This document shows, piece by piece, positions 51,015 through 59,627 of a DNA stretch of 64,000 nt. Source of the DNA: Prevotellaceae bacterium HUN156 (lineage in GTDB: Bacteria > Bacteroidota > Bacteroidia > Bacteroidales > Bacteroidaceae). The notes beneath the pieces are model-generated. The model did not search any database. It was not told the DNA's origin and worked only from the letters and a program-made list of their open reading frames with translations. Location of the stretch: assembly GCA_900119285.1 (NCBI GenBank), contig FPIT01000009.1:1-64000 (forward strand). The letters run 5' to 3'. The position numbers were made by a program, and so were the translations under genes. How positions within the stretch are numbered: position 1 is the first letter of the stretch; each line of letters begins with the position of its first letter.

Positions 51015-51080
51015 GCGACGGCCGTCAAAAATATCTGCGACGGCCGTCGCGGATATTTGCGACAGCCATCGCATCATTTA
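51015..51080. repeat. Three 22-bp iterons with palindromic GC-rich core
   Basis: Units begin at 51015, 51037 and 51059, exactly 22 bp apart. The core is GCGACGGCCGTCGC (complete at 51037), GCGACGGCCGTC in unit 1 and GCGACAGCCATCGC in unit 3; the spacers are AT-rich. Repetition every two helical turns places all cores on one face of the DNA. Confidence 0.85.
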
Positions 51081-51100
51081 GGATAGCACAAAACAGCGGT

Positions 51101-51136
51101 GATAGTTGGCTATCTGGGATTTTTTCACTACCTTTG
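51101..51136 (+). promoter_or_regulatory. HU-like gene promoter with overlapping palindrome
   Basis: TTG (51106-51108), 20 bp, then TACCTTTG (51129-51136). The palindrome GATAG-TTGG-CTATC (51101-51114) covers the -33 element, so a protein binding it would block or control the promoter. Confidence 0.65.
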
Positions 51137-51178
51137 TAGTTGCTTTAGATAACCCAAGATAAAACCATTAGAAAACAA

Positions 51179-51835
51179 ATGAAAAAAGAAAACGCTATTC
51201 TCTACGATGTATTCGCTACGCCTAATCCAGACGAAGCGCGTGATCAATTGTACTATCCTCGTGCCGTAACCTATGGAGCACAGATGAATGAAGACGAACT
51301 GAAGGAATGCCTTGAACACAACACACGCGTCAATTCATCACAGTTTGTGAGTGTAATGGATGCTTTAAAACAGGAAATTCCCCAGCAATTACTGATGAAC
51401 AAAAGCGTTCATATACAAGGTATGGGTACCTTCTATCTGAAGATTGGTGTCCGTCGTCGTAAGACAAGAGACGGTAAGTATTATACTCAGAAGTTTACTG
51501 ACCCAAATGCCATCACAGCTCGCGACCTATGCGTTGAAGGTATCGGATTTCGTGCTGATCCCACATGGAGTCGCATAGTCATGAAGCCTAAACAGCCTTT
51601 CGAACGCGCCCAGACACGCCATCAGACACCCGTTAGCAAGAGTAAGCTACTGCAATATATTGACCAGGTGGTTAAGGAAAAGGGCTTTGTTACTGTTCGT
51701 GAAGTGGAATGCGAACTCGATACCACCAACTATCATGCTCGCAAACTACTGGAAGGACTCTGTTCAGGCGAGCAACCTAAACTGTATAGGGAAAAGGTAG
51801 GACACGCTTTCGTCTACAAGCGCTTTGGCAAGTAA
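51179..51835 (+). CDS. HU-like DNA-binding protein with extra C-terminal domain
   Basis: A 218-residue protein. About residues 1-125 form an HU/IHF-like domain of the Bacteroidetes type (VNSSQFVSVMDALKQEIPQQLL, GMGTFYLKIGVRRRKTRDG, NAITARDLCVEGIGFRAD). A linker (RAQTRHQTPVSKS) leads to a C-terminal 70-residue domain (LLQYIDQVVKEKGFVTVREV, then YHARKLLEGL and HAFVYKRFG) that looks like a winged helix. Ordinary HU has only about 90 residues. It is divergent from the VapE-like gene and preceded by the iteron and palindrome region, a natural target for its own binding. It ends at the right palindrome. Confidence 0.85.
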   Translation: MKKENAILYDVFATPNPDEARDQLYYPRAVTYGAQMNEDELKECLEHNTRVNSSQFVSVMDALKQEIPQQLLMNKSVHIQGMGTFYLKIGVRRRKTRDGKYYTQKFTDPNAITARDLCVEGIGFRADPTWSRIVMKPKQPFERAQTRHQTPVSKSKLLQYIDQVVKEKGFVTVREVECELDTTNYHARKLLEGLCSGEQPKLYREKVGHAFVYKRFGK

Positions 51836-51855
51836 ATGATGACCTGAAAATAATA

Positions 51856-51896
51856 TTCACGCCTAACACTCAGAAATACTGATTGTTAGGCGTGAA
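51856..51896. repeat. 41-bp imperfect palindrome, right end of the VapE/HU cassette
   Basis: TTCACGCCTAACA pairs with TGTTAGGCGTGAA. It has 35 of 41 positions in common with 49381-49421 in the same orientation. It lies between the convergent HU-like and HTCS genes and may also work as a bidirectional terminator. Confidence 0.8.
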
Positions 51897-51916
51897 TGTG
51901 AAGTTTATTTTCTTGC

Positions 51917-54900
51917 TTATTCTTTTCTTTTGTTCTGGTGTTCGCCCATATATTCACGAGGCGACATGCCATAGAGCTTCTTGAAGACGGTAGAGAAGGA
52001 TGCTGCGTTAGAGAATCCGCAGGCATACATCACCTCTGATACGTTCATGTCAGCAGAGGCGAGTAGGGTTGCAGCCTTCTTCATGCGAATGTTGCGGATA
52101 AAGTCGTGAGGCGTCTGTCCTGTCAGCTCCTTCATCTTGCGATGTAGGTGGACACGGCTGATTCCTACCTCATCAGCAATGCGGTCTACGCTGAGCTCAG
52201 CATTGCCAAGGTTGTGGTTAATCACGCTCATCACGCGCTCCAACAGCTTCTCGTCAGGCGATTTCATCTTGATGTCCTCAACCAGCTCTTCCAATTGGTC
52301 ATTACGTCCAAACTTCAGCTGTAATGTATGCGACATGTGGATGAGATTGCCAATTGTACGGCGCAGAATCTCCATATTGAATGGCTTCACGATATAGGCA
52401 TCTGCGCCTGTTTCCAAGCCTTCCAGCTGGTCTTCCTCGCGACTCTTGGCAGTCAGCAGGATAACAGGGATGTGGTTGGTGGCGCTGTTTGACTTCAGTT
52501 TAGAACAAAGTGCATGACCATCCATCTCGGGCATCATCACATCGGAGATAACAAGATCAGGCATGTTCTTCAGAATGGCAGACAAGCCTTCCTTACCATT
52601 GATGCATCCTAATACGTCGTAGTCTTCCGACAAAGTGGAGGTGACATAGTCGCGAATCTCGCTGTCGTCCTCTACGATGACAATCTTCTGACGCTTTCCA
52701 GATTTTGGAAGTTCCTTAATATCAGCTATTTCCGTTACTTCCTCTTCTGCAGCATTAATATCTTCTGCCAACTCTGGCTCGCTGTCCTCTGTCAGAATCT
52801 CTTCAGGTTTGAGATGACTGTTTCCAAGAGGAATGGTAACAGTAAACTCACAACCAGGACCATCGGTGTTGTTGTGTGCCTCGATAGTACCATGATGCAA
52901 CTCTACCAGAGAGCGCGTCAGGTCAAGTCCAATGCCAGTACCGACATTACGGTCGTTGGCTGACGACGGTGTCTGATAGAAACGCTCGAAGATGCGGTCA
53001 AGCTTGTCTTCTGGTATGTTCTCACCATTGTCATAGACAGAGATTTGGGCCTCTTTCTCGTTGTGTGTCAGCCGGATACGTATCTTTCCGCCTGGTGCTG
53101 TGAACTTAAAGGCATTCGACAGAATATTGACAATCACTTTGTCGAAATTGCCACGATCGATCCATACTGGCAGTCGATCTATGTCACAAACAAAGTCAAA
53201 TTGGATATTCTTGCTCTTTGCTTGGAGTGCAAATAGCGTATAGATATCGTTGATGAAGCTTACCATGTTCGTCTCACGCATGTGTAACTGCATCTGTCCT
53301 TTGTCAATCTTACGCAAATCCATCATCTGGTTGATGAGGCCTAAGATGCGCTCTGCATTGCGACGAATCGTCTCGTAGACACCACGACGATGTGGGTCGT
53401 CGTCTTCCTTGATAAGTGACTGTAATGGCGAGACTATCAGCGTCATAGGCGTGCGAATCTCATGGCTGATATTCATGAAGAAGCGCAATTTGGCATCAGC
53501 CATCTCCTCTGCGTGAATGTGCTGTTGCAGTCGCAGACTGTCTTGCTCTTTGCGATGTCTGCGCTGGCGATATTGCCAGAACAGGGCTACCATTATTAAT
53601 ATATATATAAGGTATGCCAGTGGTGTACGATACCAAGGAGCATGAATGGTCACTTCAAAGCAGCGCTCTGGTGATGGAACACCATTCTGTTCAGCTACTA
53701 CACAGAACTTATAGGTACCTGGCGACATGTGGCTGAAGGTAATCTCATTGACACCAGGCTGCATGCGTACCCATTCTTCCTTGTTGATGCGATAGCGATA
53801 GACAATATGTTCTGGGTTGTCGTATGTCAGGGTAGACAGTTGAATGGCAAAGGTGTTGTCATTACTGCTGAGTACAAAGCGGTTAGACGCGATGACCGTT
53901 GTGTCAACGATTTCCCAGCTTCCAGACTTTGCGCCACGTCCGATAGGCTCGCCGTTCACAGTAAAGGCTGTCAGCTTGACTTCTGCCTTCCATTCTTGTT
54001 CTTTAATATCGTTAGGGTTAAACCAGGTGATACCTCCTAAACCGCCAAATGTCATATAGCCGTCAGGCGTTACACAAGAAGCGCCATCGCTGAATTCATT
54101 TGATTGTAAACCATTGTCTACGAAGTAGTTGCTGGTCTTCTCGGTCCTGGTGTCAAGACAATAAAGTCCGTGGTCTGTAGAAATCCAGAGGCGTCCGTCA
54201 CGGGCTTGCTCTATTGAAGCAATGCCATTGTCCGTCAATGCACTCTCCTTGGCAACACGCTTGAGTTGATGTTTCTTGAGGTCATAACTGAGAAGACCGT
54301 CGTTGGTGCCAATATAGAGTTTTCCATTGAATTCTCGTGCAACTCGTATAGGAGTTCCGTAATTCAGGCAGTTTTTGCCAAATACGGACAGCCAACTTTC
54401 CGTCTGTAAGTCTAATGCGCAGACACCCATGGTGGTAGCGACATATATGCGTCGTCCATCGGGTGAGATAGAGAGCTGAGAGAGATAATCGTTTGTAATA
54501 GAGTTGATTTTGCGATTATCTCGGGCTTTCTCGATTAAAGTATAGGCCTTGACCTCACCCGTCTCAGGATTCAGGCGTAGCAGACCATTACCCATGGTGG
54601 CCAGCCAGATACGCCCCTGATGGTCACATTCCAAGTCGAAGACGCTAATATCTGTACCCTGAGGTAGCGGTTGTGGATGGTAAGTCATGGTCTTGACGTC
54701 TATCCAGCCACATCCTTCCTTGTAACTACCCACCCAGATGCGTCCTTTCTGATCTTCGCAGGTGCTGAGGATGGTTGCAGGGAAATTCTCTTTAAAGTGA
54801 CGGATCATTTGATAGTTGTGGTCTAAGACATAGAGACCATCTCTGTCTGTTCCGTCCCAACGGTAGCCGTTCTTGCTGGCTAAAATACTTGTAACACAGG

Positions 54901-55921
54901 CATTTCCAATGATATTTCGTGAGCCTAGCTTGTAGCCCATGTATCCAAAGCCCATGGTGTGGCCTGGTTGCATGAAGATACCTTTTTGCAAGAGTCCCAG
55001 CCATACGTTTCCGTTGCGGTCTTCGCAGATAGAGTAAATCTTTGAAGTATTTAGGTCCACCTCGCGACTATAGTAGGGGTTGTCAGCCAAAAAGCCGTTG
55101 AGAGGGTTGTAAATGGCGAGTCCCATTCCATCGCAACCTAACATGATGTGTCCGCGACGGTTAAAGTAGAGTGTGGAGATATGTCTGTTGCCTGTTACAT
55201 CAATGTGTATGGGCATATCGCCATCTAAGCGATACATTCCATGATTGGAAGTAGCTACATAGATGCGTCCGTTGTCACCTTCGCAGACATCAAGAATCGT
55301 ATTTCGTTGATTGTTGTCTTGGAAATAACGCTTCACACTTTTTCCGTTCCAGCACCAGAGACCTTGTGTGTCAGTAGCTATCCAGATGCGCTGGTGGCGG
55401 TCTTCAATCATGTGGTGAATCGTATTCAGACTTGCCAGTTCCTTGCCTATCTGGTGCGCTTCCTTCACGCCTTTCATGCGAAGTATTCCATGTCCGGACG
55501 TTCCGACAAGTATCTCGCCATTTTGACGTTTCAGCAAACAGGTGATGTAGCTTGGTTCGTGCTTTCCGTTGACATCATAAGTGGTTACTGTGCGGAATCG
55601 CTGACCATTGAAAGTCTGAAGTGCTCCATACATACCTATATAATATAGGCCGTTGTCGTCTTGGGTCATGCAGTTTACATAATTGCTCGCCATGCCCAAG
55701 TCTTTACGCTTCTCTTTCTTTAAAATGCGGAACTGGTAACCATCGTAACGGTTCAGTCCGTTACGAGTTGCTACCCATATAAACCCATCCTGATCCAAAT
55801 AGATTTGTGTGGTGAAACTGCTCGACATCTGTTTGTCGGCATCGAAGTGTTTTCCCATTTGGGCGTAAGCACCCAGTATGTTCACAAGGCACAGAAGTGC
55901 GGATAGAACTTTTCTACTCAT
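51917..55921 (-). CDS. Hybrid two-component system sensor/regulator (HTCS)
   Basis: One-protein signalling system that senses a carbohydrate breakdown product in the periplasm and activates the neighbouring PUL. The start at 55921 (MSRKVLSALLCLVNILGAYAQ) gives 1334 residues with a signal peptide. Order (numbers approximate): Reg_prop propeller repeats 30-680, YYY domain 690-770, membrane helix (LAYLIYILIMVALFWQYR) near 785, HisKA with FMNISHEIRTPM near 825, HATPase (NILSNAFKF, GTGIGLDL) to about 1050, receiver 1090-1200 with phospho-Asp in LVISDVMMPEMDG, AraC-type HTH 1235-1330. All key residues are present. It is divergent from susC. Confidence 0.96.
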   Translation of the reverse strand: MSRKVLSALLCLVNILGAYAQMGKHFDADKQMSSSFTTQIYLDQDGFIWVATRNGLNRYDGYQFRILKKEKRKDLGMASNYVNCMTQDDNGLYYIGMYGALQTFNGQRFRTVTTYDVNGKHEPSYITCLLKRQNGEILVGTSGHGILRMKGVKEAHQIGKELASLNTIHHMIEDRHQRIWIATDTQGLWCWNGKSVKRYFQDNNQRNTILDVCEGDNGRIYVATSNHGMYRLDGDMPIHIDVTGNRHISTLYFNRRGHIMLGCDGMGLAIYNPLNGFLADNPYYSREVDLNTSKIYSICEDRNGNVWLGLLQKGIFMQPGHTMGFGYMGYKLGSRNIIGNACVTSILASKNGYRWDGTDRDGLYVLDHNYQMIRHFKENFPATILSTCEDQKGRIWVGSYKEGCGWIDVKTMTYHPQPLPQGTDISVFDLECDHQGRIWLATMGNGLLRLNPETGEVKAYTLIEKARDNRKINSITNDYLSQLSISPDGRRIYVATTMGVCALDLQTESWLSVFGKNCLNYGTPIRVAREFNGKLYIGTNDGLLSYDLKKHQLKRVAKESALTDNGIASIEQARDGRLWISTDHGLYCLDTRTEKTSNYFVDNGLQSNEFSDGASCVTPDGYMTFGGLGGITWFNPNDIKEQEWKAEVKLTAFTVNGEPIGRGAKSGSWEIVDTTVIASNRFVLSSNDNTFAIQLSTLTYDNPEHIVYRYRINKEEWVRMQPGVNEITFSHMSPGTYKFCVVAEQNGVPSPERCFEVTIHAPWYRTPLAYLIYILIMVALFWQYRQRRHRKEQDSLRLQQHIHAEEMADAKLRFFMNISHEIRTPMTLIVSPLQSLIKEDDDPHRRGVYETIRRNAERILGLINQMMDLRKIDKGQMQLHMRETNMVSFINDIYTLFALQAKSKNIQFDFVCDIDRLPVWIDRGNFDKVIVNILSNAFKFTAPGGKIRIRLTHNEKEAQISVYDNGENIPEDKLDRIFERFYQTPSSANDRNVGTGIGLDLTRSLVELHHGTIEAHNNTDGPGCEFTVTIPLGNSHLKPEEILTEDSEPELAEDINAAEEEVTEIADIKELPKSGKRQKIVIVEDDSEIRDYVTSTLSEDYDVLGCINGKEGLSAILKNMPDLVISDVMMPEMDGHALCSKLKSNSATNHIPVILLTAKSREEDQLEGLETGADAYIVKPFNMEILRRTIGNLIHMSHTLQLKFGRNDQLEELVEDIKMKSPDEKLLERVMSVINHNLGNAELSVDRIADEVGISRVHLHRKMKELTGQTPHDFIRNIRMKKAATLLASADMNVSEVMYACGFSNAASFSTVFKKLYGMSPREYMGEHQNKRKE

Positions 55922-55948
55922 AGTTTGTTTTAAGTTACAAAAACTTTG

Positions 55949-55956
55949 CAAAGATA
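55949..55956 (-). promoter_or_regulatory. HTCS gene promoter -7 element
   Basis: TATCTTTG followed by CAAAG on the minus strand, 27 bp upstream of the chosen start; supports 55921 rather than 55951. Confidence 0.55.
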
Positions 55957-56018
55957 TTACTTTTCCCTTAAACAGCCAAATAAAAGTTACGAAAAATAAA
56001 TTTTATGTAATATAAATA

Positions 56019-56050
56019 TTTGTACGTGTGCGTGCGTTATGCTATCTTTG
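56019..56050 (+). promoter_or_regulatory. Promoter of an ORF-less unit between HTCS and susC
   Basis: TTTG (56019-56022), 20 bp, then TATCTTTG (56043-56050), an exact consensus promoter on the plus strand with no gene before the terminator at 56134. Confidence 0.65.
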
Positions 56051-56056
56051 CAGCCG

Positions 56057-56168
56057 AAAATCATAGAGCATTGCATAAATAGCTTTTTTTATAAGTTACT
56101 TAATTTAGTAGTTTTGGTATGTATTAATGGGTTAGAGGATGACGTGATGTCATCCTCTTACTTTTTAA
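56057..56168 (+). ncRNA. Candidate PUL-associated small RNA of about 110 nt
   Basis: Runs from the promoter above to an intrinsic terminator: AGAGGATGAC (56134-56143), a 5-nt loop, GTCATCCTCT (56149-56158), then TACTTTTT. Internal ATGs are followed at once by stop codons, so it is non-coding. susC has a separate promoter 180 bp further on. Small RNAs next to susC genes are known in Bacteroides, usually antisense; this one is on the sense strand. It could instead be an attenuated leader of susC. Confidence 0.5.
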
Positions 56169-56287
56169 GGGTAAAATGGGTGATTTTTCAGCTCGATATT
56201 GATACTGGATGATTATTCGAAGTGAGCCGTCTTTTCCTTGGTGAAAACGTAAACAAACTTTTGTTTTTATAAAGGAATCTAAAGGTT

Positions 56288-56319
56288 TGTTACAAATAAC
56301 AAACTCCGTGTTACAAATA
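56288..56319 (+). promoter_or_regulatory. 11-bp direct repeat, probable HTCS operator
   Basis: TGTTACAAATA occurs at 56288-56298 and again at 56309-56319, 21 bp apart start to start. The first copy is also part of the inverted repeat GTTTGTTA-CAAA-TAACAAAC. It lies directly upstream of the susC promoter, whose -33 element is missing, as expected for an activator-dependent start. Confidence 0.6.
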
Positions 56320-56344
56320 GAAATAGGTATAATAAATATATATA

Positions 56345-56352
56345 TTACCTTT
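56345..56352 (+). promoter_or_regulatory. susC/susD operon promoter -7 element
   Basis: TACCTTTG followed by CAGC, 65 bp upstream of the susC start. No TTTG at -33. Confidence 0.65.
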
Positions 56353-56416
56353 GCAGCGCAAATAAAGCTAACATCTTTAAATAACGTACAACTATGAATC
56401 AAAATCTAACAACAAA

Positions 56417-59400
56417 ATGAAGAATCTAAAACAAATGATCAGACAGACTATTTCGGCGATTCTCATGTTGATGGCATTCTGCACTACCATGCAGGCCCAG
56501 AACGGGGTCACGGTAAATGGTACAGTCACGGATGGAACTGCGGATCCTTTGATTGGAGCCACGGTTAAAGTCAAGGGTAATGCAAACCTTGGTACAGTGA
56601 CTGATTTCGATGGTAACTTCCAACTGAAGGTTCCTTCTGAGCAGTCAGTGCTTGTCATCTCCTATGTAGGTATGACGACGAAAGAAGTCAAAGTGGGTAA
56701 GCAGCGTACTATCAAAGTAACGCTTCAGGATGATACCCATCTGGAAGAAGTCGTTGTCGTTGGTTACGGTCAGCAGAAGAAAGCTTCTGTGGTCGGAGCT
56801 ATCACACAGACAACAGGTGAAGTTTTGGAGCGCGCCGCTGGTATCGGTAGTGTGGGTGCAGCCCTCACTGGTAACCTGCCTGGTGTTGCTACTATTGCTT
56901 CTACTGGTCAGCCTGGTGAAGAGGATCCACGTATTTACATTCGTGGTGCAGCAGCATGGAACCAAGATGCTCAGCCTCTGATCCTCGTCGATGGTGTTAA
57001 GCGTGAGATTAAGTCAGTCGACATTACCTCAGTTGCTACCATCTCTGTATTGAAGGACGCATCTGCTACTGCCGTTTACGGTGTGGAAGGTGCGAATGGT
57101 GTTATTCTGATTACCACTAAGCGTGGTCAGGAAGGTAAGGCTCGTGTAGATGTAGGTTTCAATGCCACATTGAAGGCTGTGTCTAAGCTGCCTCGTAAGT
57201 ATGACTCTTACGATGGTTACATGCTTCGTAACCAGGCTATTGAGCATGAACTTGCTCTTGGTGGTGATGCTTCTTGGGCTTATTATCGTCCACAGAGTTT
57301 CATTAACAACTTCCGCAATCAGGACTATACCGTAAGACCAAACTATAATGCTAATGGTGAATACCTTGGTGACTATAGCCAGGCTGAGCGTTATCCTAAT
57401 GTGGATTGGCAGGATGAGATGTTTAAGAGCACTGCTCTTTCATATAATACTAATATTAATATATCTGGTGGTACCAAGTATGTAAAGTACTTCGTTGCAT
57501 TCGACTATCAGAACGAGGGTGATATGACCAAGATTTGGGATAATCATCAGGGTTATGAGGGTGGTTATGCTTATAATCGTCTGAATGTTCGTTCTAACTT
57601 GGACTTCCAGATTACAAAGACTACTCAGTTCCATGTAAACTTGGCTGGCTCTAATGCCCAGCAGAAGACTCCACGTTATTATTATGGTAATAGCGGCGAG
57701 TTCTTCCAGCAGCAGAACTGGGCTGGTGCTTATGGTATGCCACCCAACGTGTTCCCTGTACAGTTCTCTGATGGCGCTTGGGGTTACTATCCCTTGGTTT
57801 CTAACGTAGCCAACTCTCCTATGAACGTTGCTACCTCTGGTTATGAAATCAAGACAATTACCCGTATCTTCACCGACTTCGCTCTCGAACAGGATCTCGG
57901 CTTTATCACGAAGGGCTTGACCGGTCGTGCTACCATTTCTTGGGATAACCAATTCAATGAGGGTAGCCGCGGTATTGACCAAAAGGGTGGTGGACACGTT
58001 GCCAAGAGAATGTATATGCTTCCTGAAGATGGTGTACTCCGCCCTGAGAATCAGATCTTTACGAATACAGGTTTTGATTTCTATGAAGCAGTTGACTGGA
58101 ATACTTCAAAAGGTAGTGTAAGCAGCACCAACCGTGCTACTGAAATGTCACTTCAGCTCTTCTGGGCTCGTCAGTTTGGTGACCATAACGTAACGCTGAT
58201 GGGTAACTGGAAGCGTCGTATCAATGCTGGTAATGCTGAACTTGAGAATCGTCGTGAGGACTGGGTATTCCGTACTACCTATGATTATAAGAGTAAGTAC
58301 TTCGCTGAGTTCAACGGTGCTTACAATGGTTCACAGAAGTTCTCTCCCGATAACCGTTTCGCTTTCTTCTGCTCAGGTGCTGCAGGCTGGATGATGTCTG
58401 AAGAGCCTTTCATGAAGAAACTGAAGGAGAAGAGAATTGTTGATATGTTCAAGATTCGTGGTTCTATCGGTGAAATCGGTGATGATAATGCCGGTTCACG
58501 TTGGGCTTACATGAATCAGTGGGCAGCCTCAAGCAAAGTCGCCATGGAACTTACAGGTGGACAAAGTCCATTCCAGGGCTATAACGAGTCTGTTATTGCT
58601 GCTCCAGACCTGAAGTGGGCTACTGTTCAGAAGAAGAACCTCGGTTTCGACTATGCCTTCCTCGGCGGTATGTTCGCTGGTAGCTTCGACTGGTTCCGCG
58701 ATGACCGTTACGATATCTTCGTTTCTGGTAACAATCGTTCTGTACCTTCTTATTATGGTGCTGCAAAAACTCCTGATATCAATAAGGGTGAAATCAAGAA
58801 CGTTGGTTTCGAATTTGAAGTTCGCTTTAATAAGGTGCTGAAGAATGGTATGCGCTTCTGGGCAAATGCCAACTACACTTATGCGAAGAATACTATTAAG
58901 GTAAAGGATGACCCCGCTTTGCTGCCTGCTTATCGTAGAGCACAGGGCTATTCACAGGGTCAGTATACTTCATTTATTGATAATGGTTTCATCGGTTCTT
59001 ACGATGAACTCTACAGTACACCAAAGCGTGAGATGGACGATAGCCAGGTGCTGATTGGCGACCACTACATTGTTGACTTCAATGCTGATGGTGTTGTAGA
59101 TGAGACCTACGATAAGGCTCCTATCGGTTACACTGGTAATCCTGAGCACACTTACAATGCGACCATTGGTTGGGAGTGGAAAGGATGGAGTTGCTTTGCT
59201 CAGCTCTATGGCGTAACAGGTGTTACTCGTGACGTAGGTTTGGCCTCATTTAATAATAAGTTGCTTACGGTATATGATAATGGTACATGGTGGAACCCTG
59301 TAGATGGAAACGGCGCAGTCGTTGTTCCTCGTTATACCACTCAGGTTTCTTACAACGATGGTACTCAGTATCTCTTCGATGGTTCATACTTCCGTCTGAA

Positions 59401-59605
59401 GAACGTGGAAGTGGCTTATACATGGACTAAGGGTTGGATTAAGAAGCTTGGCTTCTCAAGCTTGAAGCTTTATGTAAATGCTAACAACCTCTTCTTGATT
59501 ACCAAGATGCCTGATGACCGTGAGAGTAACTACGGATGGAGCGGTGGCGGCGGTGCTTACCCAACCGTTAGACGTTACAACTTCGGCTTTAAGCTTAACA
59601 TTTAG
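56417..59605 (+). CDS. SusC/RagA family TonB-dependent transporter (first of the PUL)
   Basis: Outer-membrane importer of 1062 residues. A signal peptide of about 27 residues (TTMQA/QN) is followed by a carboxypeptidase-regulatory-like domain at about 31-105 (ADPLIGATVKVKGN, GTVTDFDGNFQLKVP), the TonB-box-like EEVVVVGYGQQ near 112, a plug with ILVDGVKREIKSVDI and ATAVYGVEGANGVILITTK, and the barrel ending YNFGFKLNI. It is the first gene of the operon divergent from HTCS. The HTCS-susC-susD-susC order resembles the xylan (xus) loci of Prevotella and Bacteroides; that substrate is inference. Confidence 0.96.
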   Translation: MKNLKQMIRQTISAILMLMAFCTTMQAQNGVTVNGTVTDGTADPLIGATVKVKGNANLGTVTDFDGNFQLKVPSEQSVLVISYVGMTTKEVKVGKQRTIKVTLQDDTHLEEVVVVGYGQQKKASVVGAITQTTGEVLERAAGIGSVGAALTGNLPGVATIASTGQPGEEDPRIYIRGAAAWNQDAQPLILVDGVKREIKSVDITSVATISVLKDASATAVYGVEGANGVILITTKRGQEGKARVDVGFNATLKAVSKLPRKYDSYDGYMLRNQAIEHELALGGDASWAYYRPQSFINNFRNQDYTVRPNYNANGEYLGDYSQAERYPNVDWQDEMFKSTALSYNTNINISGGTKYVKYFVAFDYQNEGDMTKIWDNHQGYEGGYAYNRLNVRSNLDFQITKTTQFHVNLAGSNAQQKTPRYYYGNSGEFFQQQNWAGAYGMPPNVFPVQFSDGAWGYYPLVSNVANSPMNVATSGYEIKTITRIFTDFALEQDLGFITKGLTGRATISWDNQFNEGSRGIDQKGGGHVAKRMYMLPEDGVLRPENQIFTNTGFDFYEAVDWNTSKGSVSSTNRATEMSLQLFWARQFGDHNVTLMGNWKRRINAGNAELENRREDWVFRTTYDYKSKYFAEFNGAYNGSQKFSPDNRFAFFCSGAAGWMMSEEPFMKKLKEKRIVDMFKIRGSIGEIGDDNAGSRWAYMNQWAASSKVAMELTGGQSPFQGYNESVIAAPDLKWATVQKKNLGFDYAFLGGMFAGSFDWFRDDRYDIFVSGNNRSVPSYYGAAKTPDINKGEIKNVGFEFEVRFNKVLKNGMRFWANANYTYAKNTIKVKDDPALLPAYRRAQGYSQGQYTSFIDNGFIGSYDELYSTPKREMDDSQVLIGDHYIVDFNADGVVDETYDKAPIGYTGNPEHTYNATIGWEWKGWSCFAQLYGVTGVTRDVGLASFNNKLLTVYDNGTWWNPVDGNGAVVVPRYTTQVSYNDGTQYLFDGSYFRLKNVEVAYTWTKGWIKKLGFSSLKLYVNANNLFLITKMPDDRESNYGWSGGGGAYPTVRRYNFGFKLNI

Positions 59606-59627
59606 TCATTCGTAATTCGAAATTAAC

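Noticed and set aside
49381-51896. Insertion sequence
   Set aside because: No transposase or integrase, and the end palindromes are in direct rather than inverted arrangement without clear target duplications.
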